Shown here: one piece after another, positions 34,546 through 46,732 of the stretch | Layout of the letters: every line of letters begins with the position of its first letter | Numbering within the stretch: position 1 is the first letter of the stretch | DNA from: Acanthopleura granulata | Taxonomy: Eukaryota; Mollusca; Polyplacophora; Chitonida; Chitonidae | DNA: 64,000 nucleotides | Assembly (NCBI GenBank): GCA_016165875.1 | Contig: JABBOT010000013.1 | Location: forward strand, 12,187,435 to 12,251,434 | Reading direction: 5' to 3' | Position numbers and translations under genes: made by a program | The notes under the pieces: generated by a model | Told to the model about the DNA's origin: nothing | The model's input: only the letters and a program-made list of their open reading frames with translations | The model's database searches: none

Positions 34546-35929
34546 GCACTTTTCAATGACGTGCATGACGCGCAGATACAACACCGTAGGTACGCACATC
34601 ATTTTATCAGAGACAAGTTACCTTCAAAAAACAGCACAAGGGGACAATGACCGCTTATATTATGCCAAAAGACGGGGAGGCTGAGAGAATCTACCAATTT
34701 TCTGTCCAAGGTAGGGCTTAGTATTCTGGAGATAAGAACAGAATAGTACGGCTTAGACTCGTCCATCTCATCCACCGGTATTTTTGTCTTTATGTTGTTT
34801 GATAAAATGAAAAGCCGTCCTTGGTCCAGGTAGGATTAGCTTCCGATGATGCGCTAGCCAAATCTCCACGACATTCAGGTAACTTTCCGATAGTTCCATC
34901 GTTGTGTTCACCGTGTACTGAAAACACACACACAAAAAGAAATATTAAAGCCATGACAGAAAGGGGTCTTCTTCTTGGTGAGTTGCATTTTATATACAGC
35001 TACAAATTAATTTGTAGCGACACGGTAAAATGTGATTAGCCGGTGTTATCGGGAGGGCAACCAGTCCGTATTCGTGTTAGGAGTAGACAATGACGTCATG
35101 ATTATTTGTGGAATTACATAATCACACTTGGTTACGCTGAAGGTGAACGGCCATCGCCATTCGTCACCTACTTCGCCTCTCTTTGGATTTACGTCGGGAA
35201 TGGCCGAAACTAGACTTGTGTGTATTGAATGGCTAGCTTCCCCCCAAAAGTGGTCTTGGTCTTATTTTCAAATCTAAATAAAGTATTATCATTACAAATG
35301 GGAAAAAATGGCTAAGTCTCACAAGCATTTTTATCATTTCTAACTTATTAAATTTTTTCATTTTGACAAATAATTTCTCACGTAATATCATTATTATTCA
35401 ATATGGTTGTCCCCATAGAGCCTTCGTTTAAAGATCTCGAGCGTTTATTGTACAGCCTTCTCTACGAGTGAAAAACGTAGATTTCAGAGAAAAGCAGGTG
35501 GAAACATTATACAATGCGTATTATTCAATGCATATTAAAATAGACACAGTTACTGTTCTGTCCACAGGATACGAGAAGAGTGTGATATTGTGACTTTGTA
35601 TATCTCTTTGTAGTATCTGCCTGGTTTCTGACATACGGAAACCAAATCTGGTTACGAACATACAGAAACGAAGCCTGGTTCCCTATATATGGAAACCAGC
35701 CATAAGACGTAACAAGATGGTGCTACAATACATTACAAGCCATTAATTAGATTGTAAATTTGCCTCTAAGTTTTAGATTGGGGCTATGGCATATTTTACA
35801 CCGATAGACTTGCCTACTACGAGATTCTCCGAGGTCAAGTCTCTCAGGCTAGCCAGGTTAGTACTGATTCGCAGTTCAGAATGGGGCTATAGCCGACGTC
35901 CTACAAACTATGCGAACTATGCAACAGCC

Positions 35930-36160
35930 GCCTGTGACGTTGTTTCACAAATCCGAGCAATATTTTCATGATGGTGAGAGGAAACCGGACTGAGCATGGA
36001 TGGAACGCATGACCCCCTACATGCAGGTTACTGGCACAGAGCTCCCTACTTATGACCCGAAAAGAAGCCGGGCTTCAACTCATAGCGACTGTATTAGTAA
36101 GAGCCTTCTAAAAACTATGTTGCGCTAGGAGCCTAACCACCCGACCACGAAGGCACCATT
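35930..36160 (-). repeat. Old tRNA-derived SINE, diverged
   Basis: AATATTTTCATGATGGTGAG, GGAAACCGGACTGAGC, AACTCATAGCGACTG and AGGAGCCTAACCACCCGACC (complement of a tRNA-like A-box head). The order is as in family 1 but it is strongly diverged. Confidence 0.5.
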
Positions 36161-36514
36161 AAAGATAGCTCTAAACAAATGTATTCATCATTTTTTAGCA
36201 TGATATGAATGAGACTGTGCTCATTTTATTGCAAATTCAGCTAAGATGTTATCAAATGTCCCACCCTCAGAAGAATGATGTATACAGTCTCTGTGTACGT
36301 CTTTGAATAAGCCGTGTTCAATAAATCGAAGGTATTTTAACATCGACGCATTTGTCAAGACAATAATACTATCTGGGTAAACTAACACGACCTCGTCGTT
36401 ATCAGATGAACACAGGCCATTGCCCTGGATCTACCGGCCAGTGGCATCCTTTCACCAGCATCCCGTTGACATATTGTTGAATTATACAATCAGTTTCGCC
36501 AAATGTATATACAT

Positions 36515-36752
36515 GTATCACCGGGGCGCTTGCGCAGCGCAATGACCCAGAGGCCTTCCACCAATGAGGTCGCTGTGAGTTAAAGTTAAGCTCGTGCTTG
36601 CTTCCTCTCCTCTGCTTCAACCTGTGATCTTGGGTTTCCCCTTGGCTCTGCCCGGTTTCCTCCCACCATAATACTGGCAGCCGTTGTATAAGCGGAACAT
36701 TCCTTACTACAGGGTAAAACACCAATCAAATAAATAAATAAATAAATAAATA
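36515..36752 (+). repeat. Family-1 SINE
   Basis: GCGCTTGCGCAGCGCAATGA, CCAGAGGCCTTCCACCAATG, GGTTTCCTCCCACCATAATA and a long AAATAAATAAAT tail. The central body is shortened. Confidence 0.75.
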
Positions 36753-38066
36753 TGTATCAGCAATCTTCTGTTGCCTGATCTCCAGCAAAACAACCAGATG
36801 CATGTAACTGAACTCTCGAAAGAATTTAAATACAACAGTAAACAAGGCTTCAAAACAATACTTAAACGACAAAGCATCCTCACACAGTTCGACTGACAGA
36901 AACCACTGTATCATTTTCAAGACAATAAATCGACCACTAGCTACGCAAGAGCCTATTACGGGGTCACTGACCGGGTGGATTGTTATCTCGTGTATAGGTC
37001 ATAGACCGATAAGATAATTACGCGCATCGGCGATGGTTGGAAGAATGGTTTCTGTCACTGCTTAAGTGTCGGCATTCCTTAACCATATAGACAGCAGTTT
37101 CTGTTTATTTCATTCACTGTCACCGTGACATTATAGCTTTATTAAAACCCCGAACCTTATTTCTGGCCATCTTGAAGGGGATAGAGAAACAAATATTGTC
37201 TTTTATTTCTGCTTAAAAGGATTGCCTTGCACATGGCACCAGGCATTCAGTGTCACCTGACACCAAACTGACCATCCCGCACCTCGCCTCGGCCATCATT
37301 TATTGGATTTATTTCACTGGTGTTTAACGATGTACACGCATAGTGTTTTTCTAACAAGACATTGCTCAAGTTTATCGATGTATAAAGTGACAGTGACGTG
37401 AGTAGGCTAGACCACCGCCCTACAACAGGTACCTGGAAATCTTCCTGAGTTAAAGCCACAGCTAAGTTATCTTGAGTTATGTTCTAACTGCCAACCTTAT
37501 TGTCCAAGAGAAATCGGCTGAGCATTCTCAACTGAGAATCACAACTAAGGTGGCTAGCGTGCTGGACAACGACTCTCATACTGATAGGAGCATTTTGGAA
37601 AACATGAAGACCAAGGGGGACTACTATGTTTGCTCAATGCGCCAATATCCAAGGAAGGAACTATTTTCAAACTTTAGTAAACATTCGTTATGCCAACTTG
37701 GACTGTAAAAAAATACTCTATTACAGCTCGATTTTTCCCGACTATTCGGTGCGTTGTGTCACCTGCTGAACTACAGTTATTATTTTTTATCTCACTGTTG
37801 AGAAAAAATATCAAAATGCCATAACCAAGTTGGCTCAGTAAAGCGTCGGAACTACCTACACATAAATTGCCCACCCCAACCCCCAAAAATAAAATTTTGA
37901 ATTAATGCTGTGTATCTAGTCCAGAGCTTGATCTCGGGGAATCTAGTAGTAGGCAAGTTTGGCAGTGTCCACAATAATCCACTGAGACGAGATCTACGCA
38001 CTTTTTTCTCAAATAACCAGGACGATCATGGCCCAGCAATCCAGGATACCAGAAGTCACAGTTGAT

Positions 38067-38624
38067 TCATATTTGGACCATTCTAGGCCTATTCCGTGAA
38101 TATAAAATTTTGTATACCTTATCGTCGATTCCTTCCACTGGACATGGCATCATTCTCACATTACGATAGGAACCGTACACCGTCCTGTACCACAGCATGT
38201 CACATTTGTTAGTGTCTTGCAGATCCTCTACAGCAGATATCGCCCTTGATTCACCTATCCCTCGATGGTACACACTAAATGACACCCGGTTTGGGAAATT
38301 GAAATTTTCGATACTGAAAATTTTCTCAACGTGAAAGTTCTTGATATGCGGATCTGTTGCCCGGAAGAGAAAAAAGACACTGGTATTTGTTTCATGTCCC
38401 TTCCAAATTGAAATATTTAAGGTCAACCATTGATGCATTTGCTGTTCAGAAGTGTTGAGGGCTTTGTCATGATCGTACTGAAGCTTGTTGTCGTAGACTC
38501 CTGGAAACATGTGACGTATGTTGTCCAAGTCTGAAGTAGCGATGACGTAACGTGGTGTCATCTTCCCCGCCACATATATCACCATGACAACAAGCACGTG
38601 TTGAAGGATCGTGGCAGCATTCAT
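38067..38624 (-). CDS. Probable secreted CpcT/CpeT-family protein (185 aa as an unspliced ORF)
   Basis: Uninterrupted ORF starting with a hydrophobic signal-peptide-like segment (residues about 5-19, ATILQHVLVVMVIYV). The body has the order of features of the CpcT/CpeT family (PF06206, named for cyanobacterial phycobilin lyases and also known in some invertebrates): MFPGVYDNKLQYDHD near residue 40 matching the G.(F/Y).N..Q motif, a central strand-rich region, then C-D-M-L-W-Y-R and a second cysteine in MMPCPVEG. In bacteria the family attaches bilins to phycobiliproteins; its role in animals is unknown, and no pigment role should be assumed here. The ORF stops with a TGA, but AAG|GTATAC at 38118/38117 is a plausible donor, so the true C-terminus may lie in another exon that I could not locate. 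A TATA box sits 80 bp upstream. Confidence 0.6.
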   Translation of the reverse strand: MNAATILQHVLVVMVIYVAGKMTPRYVIATSDLDNIRHMFPGVYDNKLQYDHDKALNTSEQQMHQWLTLNISIWKGHETNTSVFFLFRATDPHIKNFHVEKIFSIENFNFPNRVSFSVYHRGIGESRAISAVEDLQDTNKCDMLWYRTVYGSYRNVRMMPCPVEGIDDKVYKILYSRNRPRMVQI

Positions 38625-38703
38625 TTTAAACTGTTTTGTAAATATCGTTCTACGGGAATAAAAATATAAATGTGCTGTTTAGGGCTTGTATTTTTATCCA
38701 CCG

Positions 38704-38709
38704 ATATAT
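38704..38709 (-). promoter_or_regulatory. TATA box of the CpcT/CpeT-like gene
   Basis: GGGACTATATATCGG on the minus strand, 80 bp upstream of the start codon at 38624, giving a plausible 5' UTR of about 50 nt. Confidence 0.5.
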
Positions 38710-39229
38710 AGTCCCTTGCTCAGATTATGCATCTATTTATCTAGCAGATAAAACGCTAAACTGCAGATAAAACGCTAAACATTGCATGTCGGCAGCTAAA
38801 TGTATTAATACCCATCTAGATTCGAGTGATATCCACAATGATGTATCCCACACACCTGTCGCACTGGTAACAATACACTGAATAGGACGGAAGGCCGAGA
38901 AACAGCCCTTGGCTTCATCATTCCGTATTGTCGTCCCAGCTTACAGCGGAAGCTATCTACACAGTGTGGATTCAGATGGCCAAAATAAGTTCGTCCATGG
39001 ATTGATCCATTGCGATGTCCAATGCCAACATGGGATATGTGTACTTGTCAAGAGATGGTATCGTCAAAGCAAATTTATCAGCACGTTAATATATCTGTCA
39101 AGGCAATGTGTTGTCCATGAATACAGCCATATAAACACCTGGAAGGGGATAAATATCTATGCAGGCCCGGCACTGCCCATGAATACAGCACGTACTATGT
39201 ATCTCCAGTCATCACGAGTTAATATAATT

Positions 39230-39700
39230 TCCACGAATATTGTCACATCAACGGAGGGATATACCAACACAAATCCTGCGAATCCAGCCCGCGAGTACAG
39301 GATTATCTCCAAAAAGCCCGGGAGACATGCACGCTTTCAGTTGAAGTTTTGCCCAGGAAAGCTGTCATATGGACATGGGGGAAGGAGGAGGGGGGGGTAT
39401 ACAGGTATAGATACAGCGCAGTTCACGAATAGTGAACTATTTCCTGTTAGCACAAGAGGTATTGCGAAGGTGTATATCAGTCGGTGGATATACAAATAGA
39501 TCTTCAGCACTATCCACGGAGACAGAACTATCCCCAAGTAGCACGAGATGTACGTCTGACTTCAGCTGATGTTTTCCCCCCACGAATACTGTCATATCCA
39601 CTGCGGAGGGGGGAGGGATATACACGCACATCTCCCCATACTATCCACGAAGGCAGAAACAGCACGAGATATACGTATGATTTCAGATCAGGCGCTGCCT
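39230..39700. repeat. Diverged direct repeats
   Basis: CACGAATATTGTCACATCAA with GGAGGGATATACCAACAC near 39232 recurs as CACGAATACTGTCATATCCA with GGAGGGATATACACGCAC near 39580. ACTATCCACGGAGACAGAAC plus AGCACGAGATGTACGT near 39510 recurs near 39640. A G-rich run (39377-39398) lies between. No coding sense. Confidence 0.6.
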
Positions 39701-42700
39701 AAAGATGTGTTTGTCATGTCAACTAGGCAATACACCTGCTGATGTCGAAAGCACAAGCCTTGGTTTATGCTTATAACAGGCACAGGCCTTCAGCACCGAA
39801 TGCTTCAGTGTCACGTGAGTAACGATGTGCCTGCGGCGTACTTGTGAATGTGGGTTAAGTTCAATGTTAAGAGCACCACATGTCTGCAGAGGCGCGTAGG
39901 CAGCACGCATTTTTGTCTATGTCTGTATCTGTACATGTATATGAATGCATTTGTGTAACACTCAAACTTTTACATGCAGACCAAGATTTATGTTATTAGG
40001 TCAGATCAATGTGAGAGTGTAGATATTGAAAATAAGACTCGAAGTGTCACTGCAGGCTTATATACAAGGTGTAGACTTCAACGTTATCGCAGCTGTCAGG
40101 AATGTAGAAGGAGGAAATGACACGCATATATAAGCTTTCAGCTTATCTAGTTTATCTGACGTAACAAAAATATTACCGTATGTTTAGCAAGTTAGCTCTT
40201 TGTATGAAATGTGCATTAACTGCAGTATGCAACGGTTGCTGGTATAAAAAAAGCTCTCGGACGGGAAATATGTTTATACTAATATTCTAAATCCTCCAGT
40301 TTCTTTTAGGTCCACAATAAACCAGACAGATCAAACAAATCAACAATATCCGATTGGTGTTGAATCTCAACAGATGCAATCCTTGGAGTGGGGCCACAAG
40401 ACCAGTAGAACTGACTACGGCCTCTCTGTGCCTGATCGACACGTGCTGAAGATTTGCCCGCCTTAAAGATCTGGATTCAGCCCTTATAAAAACCGTTTTT
40501 AAAATAAATCGTCAGTTTTGAAATAATAAAAAAAACACTTCTGAAGAAAAACTACTATTGGTGAAATAAGCTACACTTCTAAAATAAAAAAAATTGATCC
40601 GTTTTGAAATAATTCTGCTGTTTACTTTCAACATAAAAATTTATCACCCCAGAAGCAAAAAAAATGCACTTCAAAACTGACAATTTGGCTCGTACACCCC
40701 TCAGTAAATGAACACATCACCAGTCAATAAGCCAGCTGATAGATTAATGATGAAGAAAACAATTCGATAAAAGCACGTGGCGCTTACACATCAGATTTTC
40801 TGAAGCATAGGGTTCTTGCACACCCTGTATGCAGGGAATCGCTTTAAGTATGTAGGAAGTTGAGTACAATTTATCAGTCACGCTTCAGCCTGAAGATAAA
40901 GTTAACACATCACTGGTATGCCTCAAAGGTCTAGTTTTTTTCATGAGATCTTCCACAGCATAACGCCAACTCGTTCTCACTCAAACGCAAGCTATAACGC
41001 CTACAATAATTGGATCAGCTGACAGATTTTATAAACTATTGTCAACTTTATTCCAAGCATTGGAGTCCACACCATGACTACCCGATATGATGTTTTTACT
41101 GGGCGACGTCTCTCCTGACTTACAACAGCAGCGAAACTACAGAGCCTACATGTATAGCGACAGCTGGTTTCGACCCTTCATGAGACCTCATTACCAATGC
41201 ACCCATCGGCTGCTTGTGGTGAGAGCAGCGCTTGTGTTAGGGAAATCTTCGCATCTAGGCATGTAATAGCGGCAGTGGTATTTTGTGCAGCCTGATTTTA
41301 ATTGTTCAGTATTTTATACAAAATATAGATCTATCGTGCCGTTTTGCGGTTGTGTATCCAGGTTACTGTTTGTGAAATGTGATGACAATTCAACATTTGT
41401 GTGATTCTAGACCAGCGGTATCTAATAAAGTTCCGCTAACATCCCCGCCTGTTTTATTTTACCTAATTCTGTTGACTGATTGAATGAATGAATGATTATG
41501 GTTTGATGTCACGTCGGCAGTATCTCAGGTAATTCTCCTGAGGCCATTTCACTAGGGTAGAGTAAGGTTAAACATTTCGATGAGAACTTAGCCTCTGAAA
41601 AGAGACCGGATTTCAGCACTTAAGTGTAACCAGATTACAACTATCACCTCGTCGTCGCTGCTTTGAGTTTACTGTCTTTGACGTAAGCTTGTATATGCAC
41701 CGTACATCCTTTCATTACGAACCCGCTGCTTGCTGCTTATTTGGCCCATTTTTAAGATCAGTTATTCGGAGACAAGCAGTTTTCATCTGTTTGGTTTTAT
41801 GGAAAATCAAGTGATGGGAACTGATTAGGGTAGTAGCCCTAACCATTTAATATAGGTGCATTAATTCACATATATCCAAGGAGGGCATTTGAAGATTTCC
41901 CTGGATTGATATTCCAGAGAAAGTTTAGGTAAGGGAGACTACTCCTAAGAGAATAAATACAATGCACGAGACAGGCAACGTCTGTACTGACAATGCTATT
42001 AATAGGCATGCTAACTGCCTTAGAGGATAACACAGCAAAAGATATAACCAAAGTTATTTCAGAAGAGGGGTCCATACCGACCTAAACGGGCAGAGGCATT
42101 TTTTATGACGTACTTGGTAACTCTATAAATCATTTAGTCTGGAATTTTTACATGGCCATAGGATACGCCATTTTAGAGAAACCCAAAACACGTTGTCTCG
42201 TCATCCGTACAATACGCTCTTCAGTATTAGGGTCGAGACACTCTTGTGTGTGTGAAGTACGGTCCCGTTTATTATTACAATCGAAGGCCACGCATTGTGG
42301 CCTCCTTGTTGTGACCTTAGAAAATGTGTCACCTTGGTAGATGTATTCCACTAACACTTTCTCATTGATGATGGATTTAAAGTTGGCCTATATCACAACT
42401 GCCTCGTAATCATTGGGAAAACAGCTGATTTAACACTATTTCTGTATGGCAAAATGGTGAACTAAGTACTGCTGACGTCACAGCGAAAACATATGTCTTC
42501 CTGCGTGGTAGAAATATCCCTCCCTTGATTGGTGAAAATTGAGAGCGTGGCTTCCTTTTCGATTTTCCCGACGTGTGCGTTTCTGCTTATTTTTATCTGC
42601 GATATCTCCGTTATCATCCATCACAAAAATAAAAAAGGGCATTTTTTGAACTATGAAAAGGATTCTTTATCGATACGTAGAAATATTTGGTATAGTGTTG

Positions 42701-42899
42701 TCTTTTTGTTTTAAGACCTGCACTGTTTTACAACAACAGTACCTTCTGCTTGCTGCGGATCGAAAGTTGCTCTTAAAGCATTCATAAAATCTAATGTTCG
42801 TTGTTCTCCGTATTTAGTTTTTATCAACTTCTAACAAGTATCTGGGCGCAAATAAGACAAAGTATTCCGTTGTAATAACTGGAAAAGCCTGTCACATAT

Positions 42900-43186
42900 A
42901 ACACATACAAGTAACATGCGGGGCCCATAATAATGCAAGTAAAATGCTGCGCCTACAACCTTAATGCAAGTAAAACACTTCGGCAAATCTTTAATACAAG
43001 CACGAGTAAAATGAAACACCTATGATCTTAACACCAGTACAACTGAAATGCTGCACCTATAATCTTAATTCGAGAACAAGTAAAATGCTGCACCTATAAT
43101 CTTAACTCGAGAACAAGTAAAATGCTGCTCCTGTAATCTAAATACATGTAAAAATTTTAAAAAATCTTAAAATGCTGTACGTAATC
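42900..43186. repeat. Tandem array, unit about 44 bp
   Basis: Five to six units of the form AAGTAAAATGCTGCACCTAT then AATCTTAACTCGAGAAC. The two central units are almost identical and the outer ones are more diverged. Confidence 0.75.
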
Positions 43187-44066
43187 GTGTATAACGCCAC
43201 ATGGCAGTGGGCAAATGACGTTAGGTCACCCTCTAATAACAATCACAGGTACACAAACTGTAACAAAATTGAACATGTGAACAGTGTGAGAGAGTTTCTT
43301 ATCAGTTCAACCAGAGGACTAAAGGTTCGGTAGCCTATTCAACATGTCCCCTCTCAGCCTTGGCTGTATTTTTTTTTCTCCCATCTTTACTAAAATAGCT
43401 GTTGAAAAACAATACCAAATATTATGTAAATTGCTAACACATTCAAATTGGTCAAGCGGAGTTACATGCAGGGTTGCTCATTATAGGTTGCATGGTAACC
43501 TTTTGGATGTATAGGGTGGCTCGAACAACAATCACATGTCAACCACGAGGAAGCTATAGGGTGGCTCAGTATTTGTGGCGTGGCAACCTTCCGGAAGCTA
43601 GAGTGGTGGATCGCGTTGCAGCTTTCAAGGAGCAAGAATGGCTGCAAGAGCGATGATAGTCTGGTTGACCAATGGTCGCTTCACAACATTCCGAGGGCTA
43701 ATTTGAATGTACATTGATTGGTCGCTGAAACTTACAGAAGCTAGTGATGCTTGGCAATAGAGACCCAGGGCTAATATCTATTAACCAACTTAAGACAGAG
43801 TCATAATTTCCAAGACATTAAAAAGCCAAACTCAGAACAGGAAAGAACTCAAGGTATACTTGGTATATACTTCGTTCTGGAAAAATCAATGTACAATTTT
43901 TAATCGTCGTAGAGGAAAGCTTTTTAATTGTAGAGCATATTTAGGTTTTTGACGTTTGTTGAAATATAGGATCAGGAACAAAAGTAGACGAGACTGGAAA
44001 TCGGTCACGTAGGACTTAACTGGGCAATTGTCCAGGGTATTTCCCCGCTGCCACCGTTCTTGTGAT

Positions 44067-44240
44067 GTATTTATTTATTTATTTATTTAATTGGAGTTTT
44101 ACGCCGTACTCAAAAATATTTCACTTATACCGCGGCGGCCAGCATTATAGTGAGAGGAAACAGGACAGTACCCGGGGGAAACCCACGACCGTCCGAAATT
44201 GCTGGCGGGCCTTCTCACATACGTCCGGAGAGGAAGCAAA
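44067..44240 (-). repeat. Family-1 SINE fragment
   Basis: (AAAT)n tail complement, GTTTTACGCCGTACTCAAAA, GCGGCGGCCAGCATTATAGT, CGGGGGAAACCCACGACCGT. Confidence 0.75.
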
Positions 44241-45199
44241 CATGAGCTTTGTTATGTAGTATGGCTAAATGACACGTGTGTTACTTATCAACCGTCCATT
44301 GCAAAATGGTACAATTGTGAGTACAAGCGTATAAGAATAACTCTTTACCACGAGATATAATGTACTTTGTACATGAAGATAATTTTTGCAATTGTGATTC
44401 ACAAAAGGTCTTCCAACATTAGGGATTTAGGCCTACACTTCGTGATATACTTTTCAGACTGGAAAGGCACCGACTCGCGCATATGTGGTCTGCAGACCAA
44501 CGTTAAGATCCCTTTCATCATGTTCGCAGATTTGAATTCAATGCACTGAAAGACTCGCGAAGTCTATAGCCATGAGCCGCTAGATATCACGTCATCCCCA
44601 TCACTTCAACTATTTACTGATCTCACCTACGTCACCACGGCGGCTGAATGGCTATTATTTGTTGTCTCCATGGGGCAGTGTGTCCCGTTTCCAACGGAGA
44701 ATTCGGTCAAAGACCTTTTGATTATCGGCAAATAAAGCAAACAACGATGCCGTTTATTGAAGGGAATTATACGTTCGTTGCGTACGTTCACAACGGTTTT
44801 TCAGCTTACACAAGTTCCACGCCCGACTGGTTTCTGCTGATACCACCTTGGTGACCTATGGAAGTAGAGCCATCAACTACCGGAAGTGGTGCGCAGTTCG
44901 TGAATAGGTCATATGGATTTTTTGTTCCATTATCACACTGCTTGGGCGGATTCTCTGGTAGAATCGGAGTTTGTGTGTGTTGTTTATGGAAACAGACTTC
45001 TAACTGGACTGCTCACACAAAATTCTGAAGGTTTATAGCAGGCTATCAGAAATGTCTGCATTTGTGAGTCCAATTCAGTGGTACGGTATGATATCTAAAA
45101 ATGGAAGAAGATAACTAGCGGAAAACAGCCTTACAGAGATCGTTCAGTTACACGGAGTCTTACACAAAGTTCAGTGCACTTCACAATTCATTAAATATG

Positions 45200-45545
45200 T
45201 ATGTGTATGTATCTATGCTTGGGTTTTACGTCACACTCAAACATTTCTCAGTTATGTGTTAGCGTGTATATATATTCTATATCTCCTTGTTACAGGGCGA
45301 GTACATGATACCAAAGTGCTTCTGCCACTGGAAAACATCATGCCGAAGACACCAGAAATGACACCCGACCCAGTTGCACAATACTAACACAAGGCCGACC
45401 AGTCCTGTTTCCTTGCTCTAAAGTCTCAGTGCTGAGCGCCAAGCGAGGCAGCAACAAGCACTATTTTTAAAGACTTCGGTATGACCCGACCTAGGATTGA
45501 TCCCGGATCTCCCGATCCAGAAGCGGACGCTCTAACTACTAGCTC
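45200..45545 (-). repeat. F2 SINE-like repeat with tRNA-like head
   Basis: The most complete copy. Read on the minus strand, it starts with a tRNA-like head: A-box-like TAGTTAGAGCGTCC, then GGATCGGGAGATCCGGGATC with B-box-like GGGATCAATCC. After that come the family body and a tail that is the complement of GCTTGGGTTTTACGTC. Confidence 0.65.
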
Positions 45546-45659
45546 ATCACGAATATGAAATACATAGAGCCTGTCTTGAACCCGCATGCCCTGCAAAAAT
45601 CAACATCGTGTGCCAGGTGAAGGAAAGTCAGTTATTTGCTTAAGGTGTTTCGTTTTTGT

Positions 45660-45752
45660 CCTTAGCATACCGGTAACACTGCATGCTGAAGTGGTATAAG
45701 TGAAATTTTTTGGCATACGTCTACGATAAACACCAATCAAATAAATACACAA
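45660..45752 (+). repeat. Family-1 SINE 3' fragment
   Basis: GGTATAAGTGAAATTTTTTG, GATAAACACCAATCAAATAA. It sits about 115 bp past the F2 element. Confidence 0.55.
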
Positions 45753-46206
45753 ACGCACAGGCAGAGTTAGCCTCTCAACCGCATGTGCTATTTACGATAA
45801 ACTCTGTGGCTAATGCAATTTCAACAATTTGCTCCCCTCCCACACCCTCTCTCGCGCTCGAATTGTTGACGGAAATCTGATTCTTTAAACACCGATAGTC
45901 CACAAAAATCAGCATACACCATTATAGATTGATGATAAACTGACAACTTTTTGTTCCATCTCATATCGATTGTGAAGATGTTATACATGCATTCAGGAAA
46001 CGCCTCAGTTGCGCAATTAGCAACGGAAACACAAACTAGTACTTTGTTCCCCCGATAATAATCAATGGAAATACTGGAGCTCGAGATAGATTAATGGGAG
46101 AAATCTTTGTGACACTGAATGATGTAGGAGCGCAGAATATGCCATGTCAAATTGAGGTCTCGATATCGGCACCATGATAAATGGTCATCGAACGAACTAA
46201 CTGAAA

Positions 46207-46336
46207 TTTATTTATTTATTTATTTGATTGGTGTTTTACGCCATACTGAAGAATATATCACTTATGCTATGGCTGCGAGCATTACAGTGGGAGGAAACCG
46301 AGCAGAGCCCGGGGGCAAACCAACGACCATCGGAGT
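46207..46336 (-). repeat. Family-1 SINE fragment
   Basis: TTTATTTATTTATTTGATTG, GTGTTTTACGCCATACTGAA, GAGCATTACAGTGGGAGGAA, AGCCCGGGGGCAAACCAACG. Confidence 0.7.
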
Positions 46337-46732
46337 GAATTGATACTAGGCTTGTCTTCAACAACAACAAAAACAAGAAATACGATGTGACAAGTACTAC
46401 ACGATTGAATGCCGATATTATTATATGCGCAATAGGTCCACAGTCCAATACGAACTGCGGCTTGCAGGTAGCATGTTAACTAAATGATTTTCATGAGATA
46501 ATGGCGTTGGAACAAGTCTGTTCATTATTAAAATTGCCAGTTGCCGTTCAATCGGTGGCTCGAATGGCTCAAGAACCACTGGCTCACTTGCTTAACGCCA
46601 GGAGTCATTTTCACTAAAATTCGCATTATTTGCATCATTATATATATAATATGTATTGAAACCCCATTGTATCTGACCTTTGAGGAGAGACACTGTCGCT
46701 AGATCTTGAAAGTCCCTTTTTTCCACATTGTT

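Larger units (their letters stand above)
28733..38066. other. Gene-poor interval
   Basis: Holds the SINE fragments, microsatellites and the 134-bp palindrome listed separately. Short ORFs on the minus strand (for example 31532-31248 and 29907-29644) have no splice sites or motifs I can support. Confidence 0.45.

Noticed and set aside
38909..39499. 196-codon plus-strand ORF
   Set aside because: It crosses the diverged repeat blocks and has no recognisable domain; composition is low-complexity and Tyr/Ile/Ser-biased.
42148..42357. Minus-strand ORF with C-x-A-x-x-C-x-N pattern (CVAFDCNN), like the start of a THAP zinc finger
   Set aside because: No downstream W, histidine or FxFP-type motif and no supporting splice sites; the pattern alone is too short.
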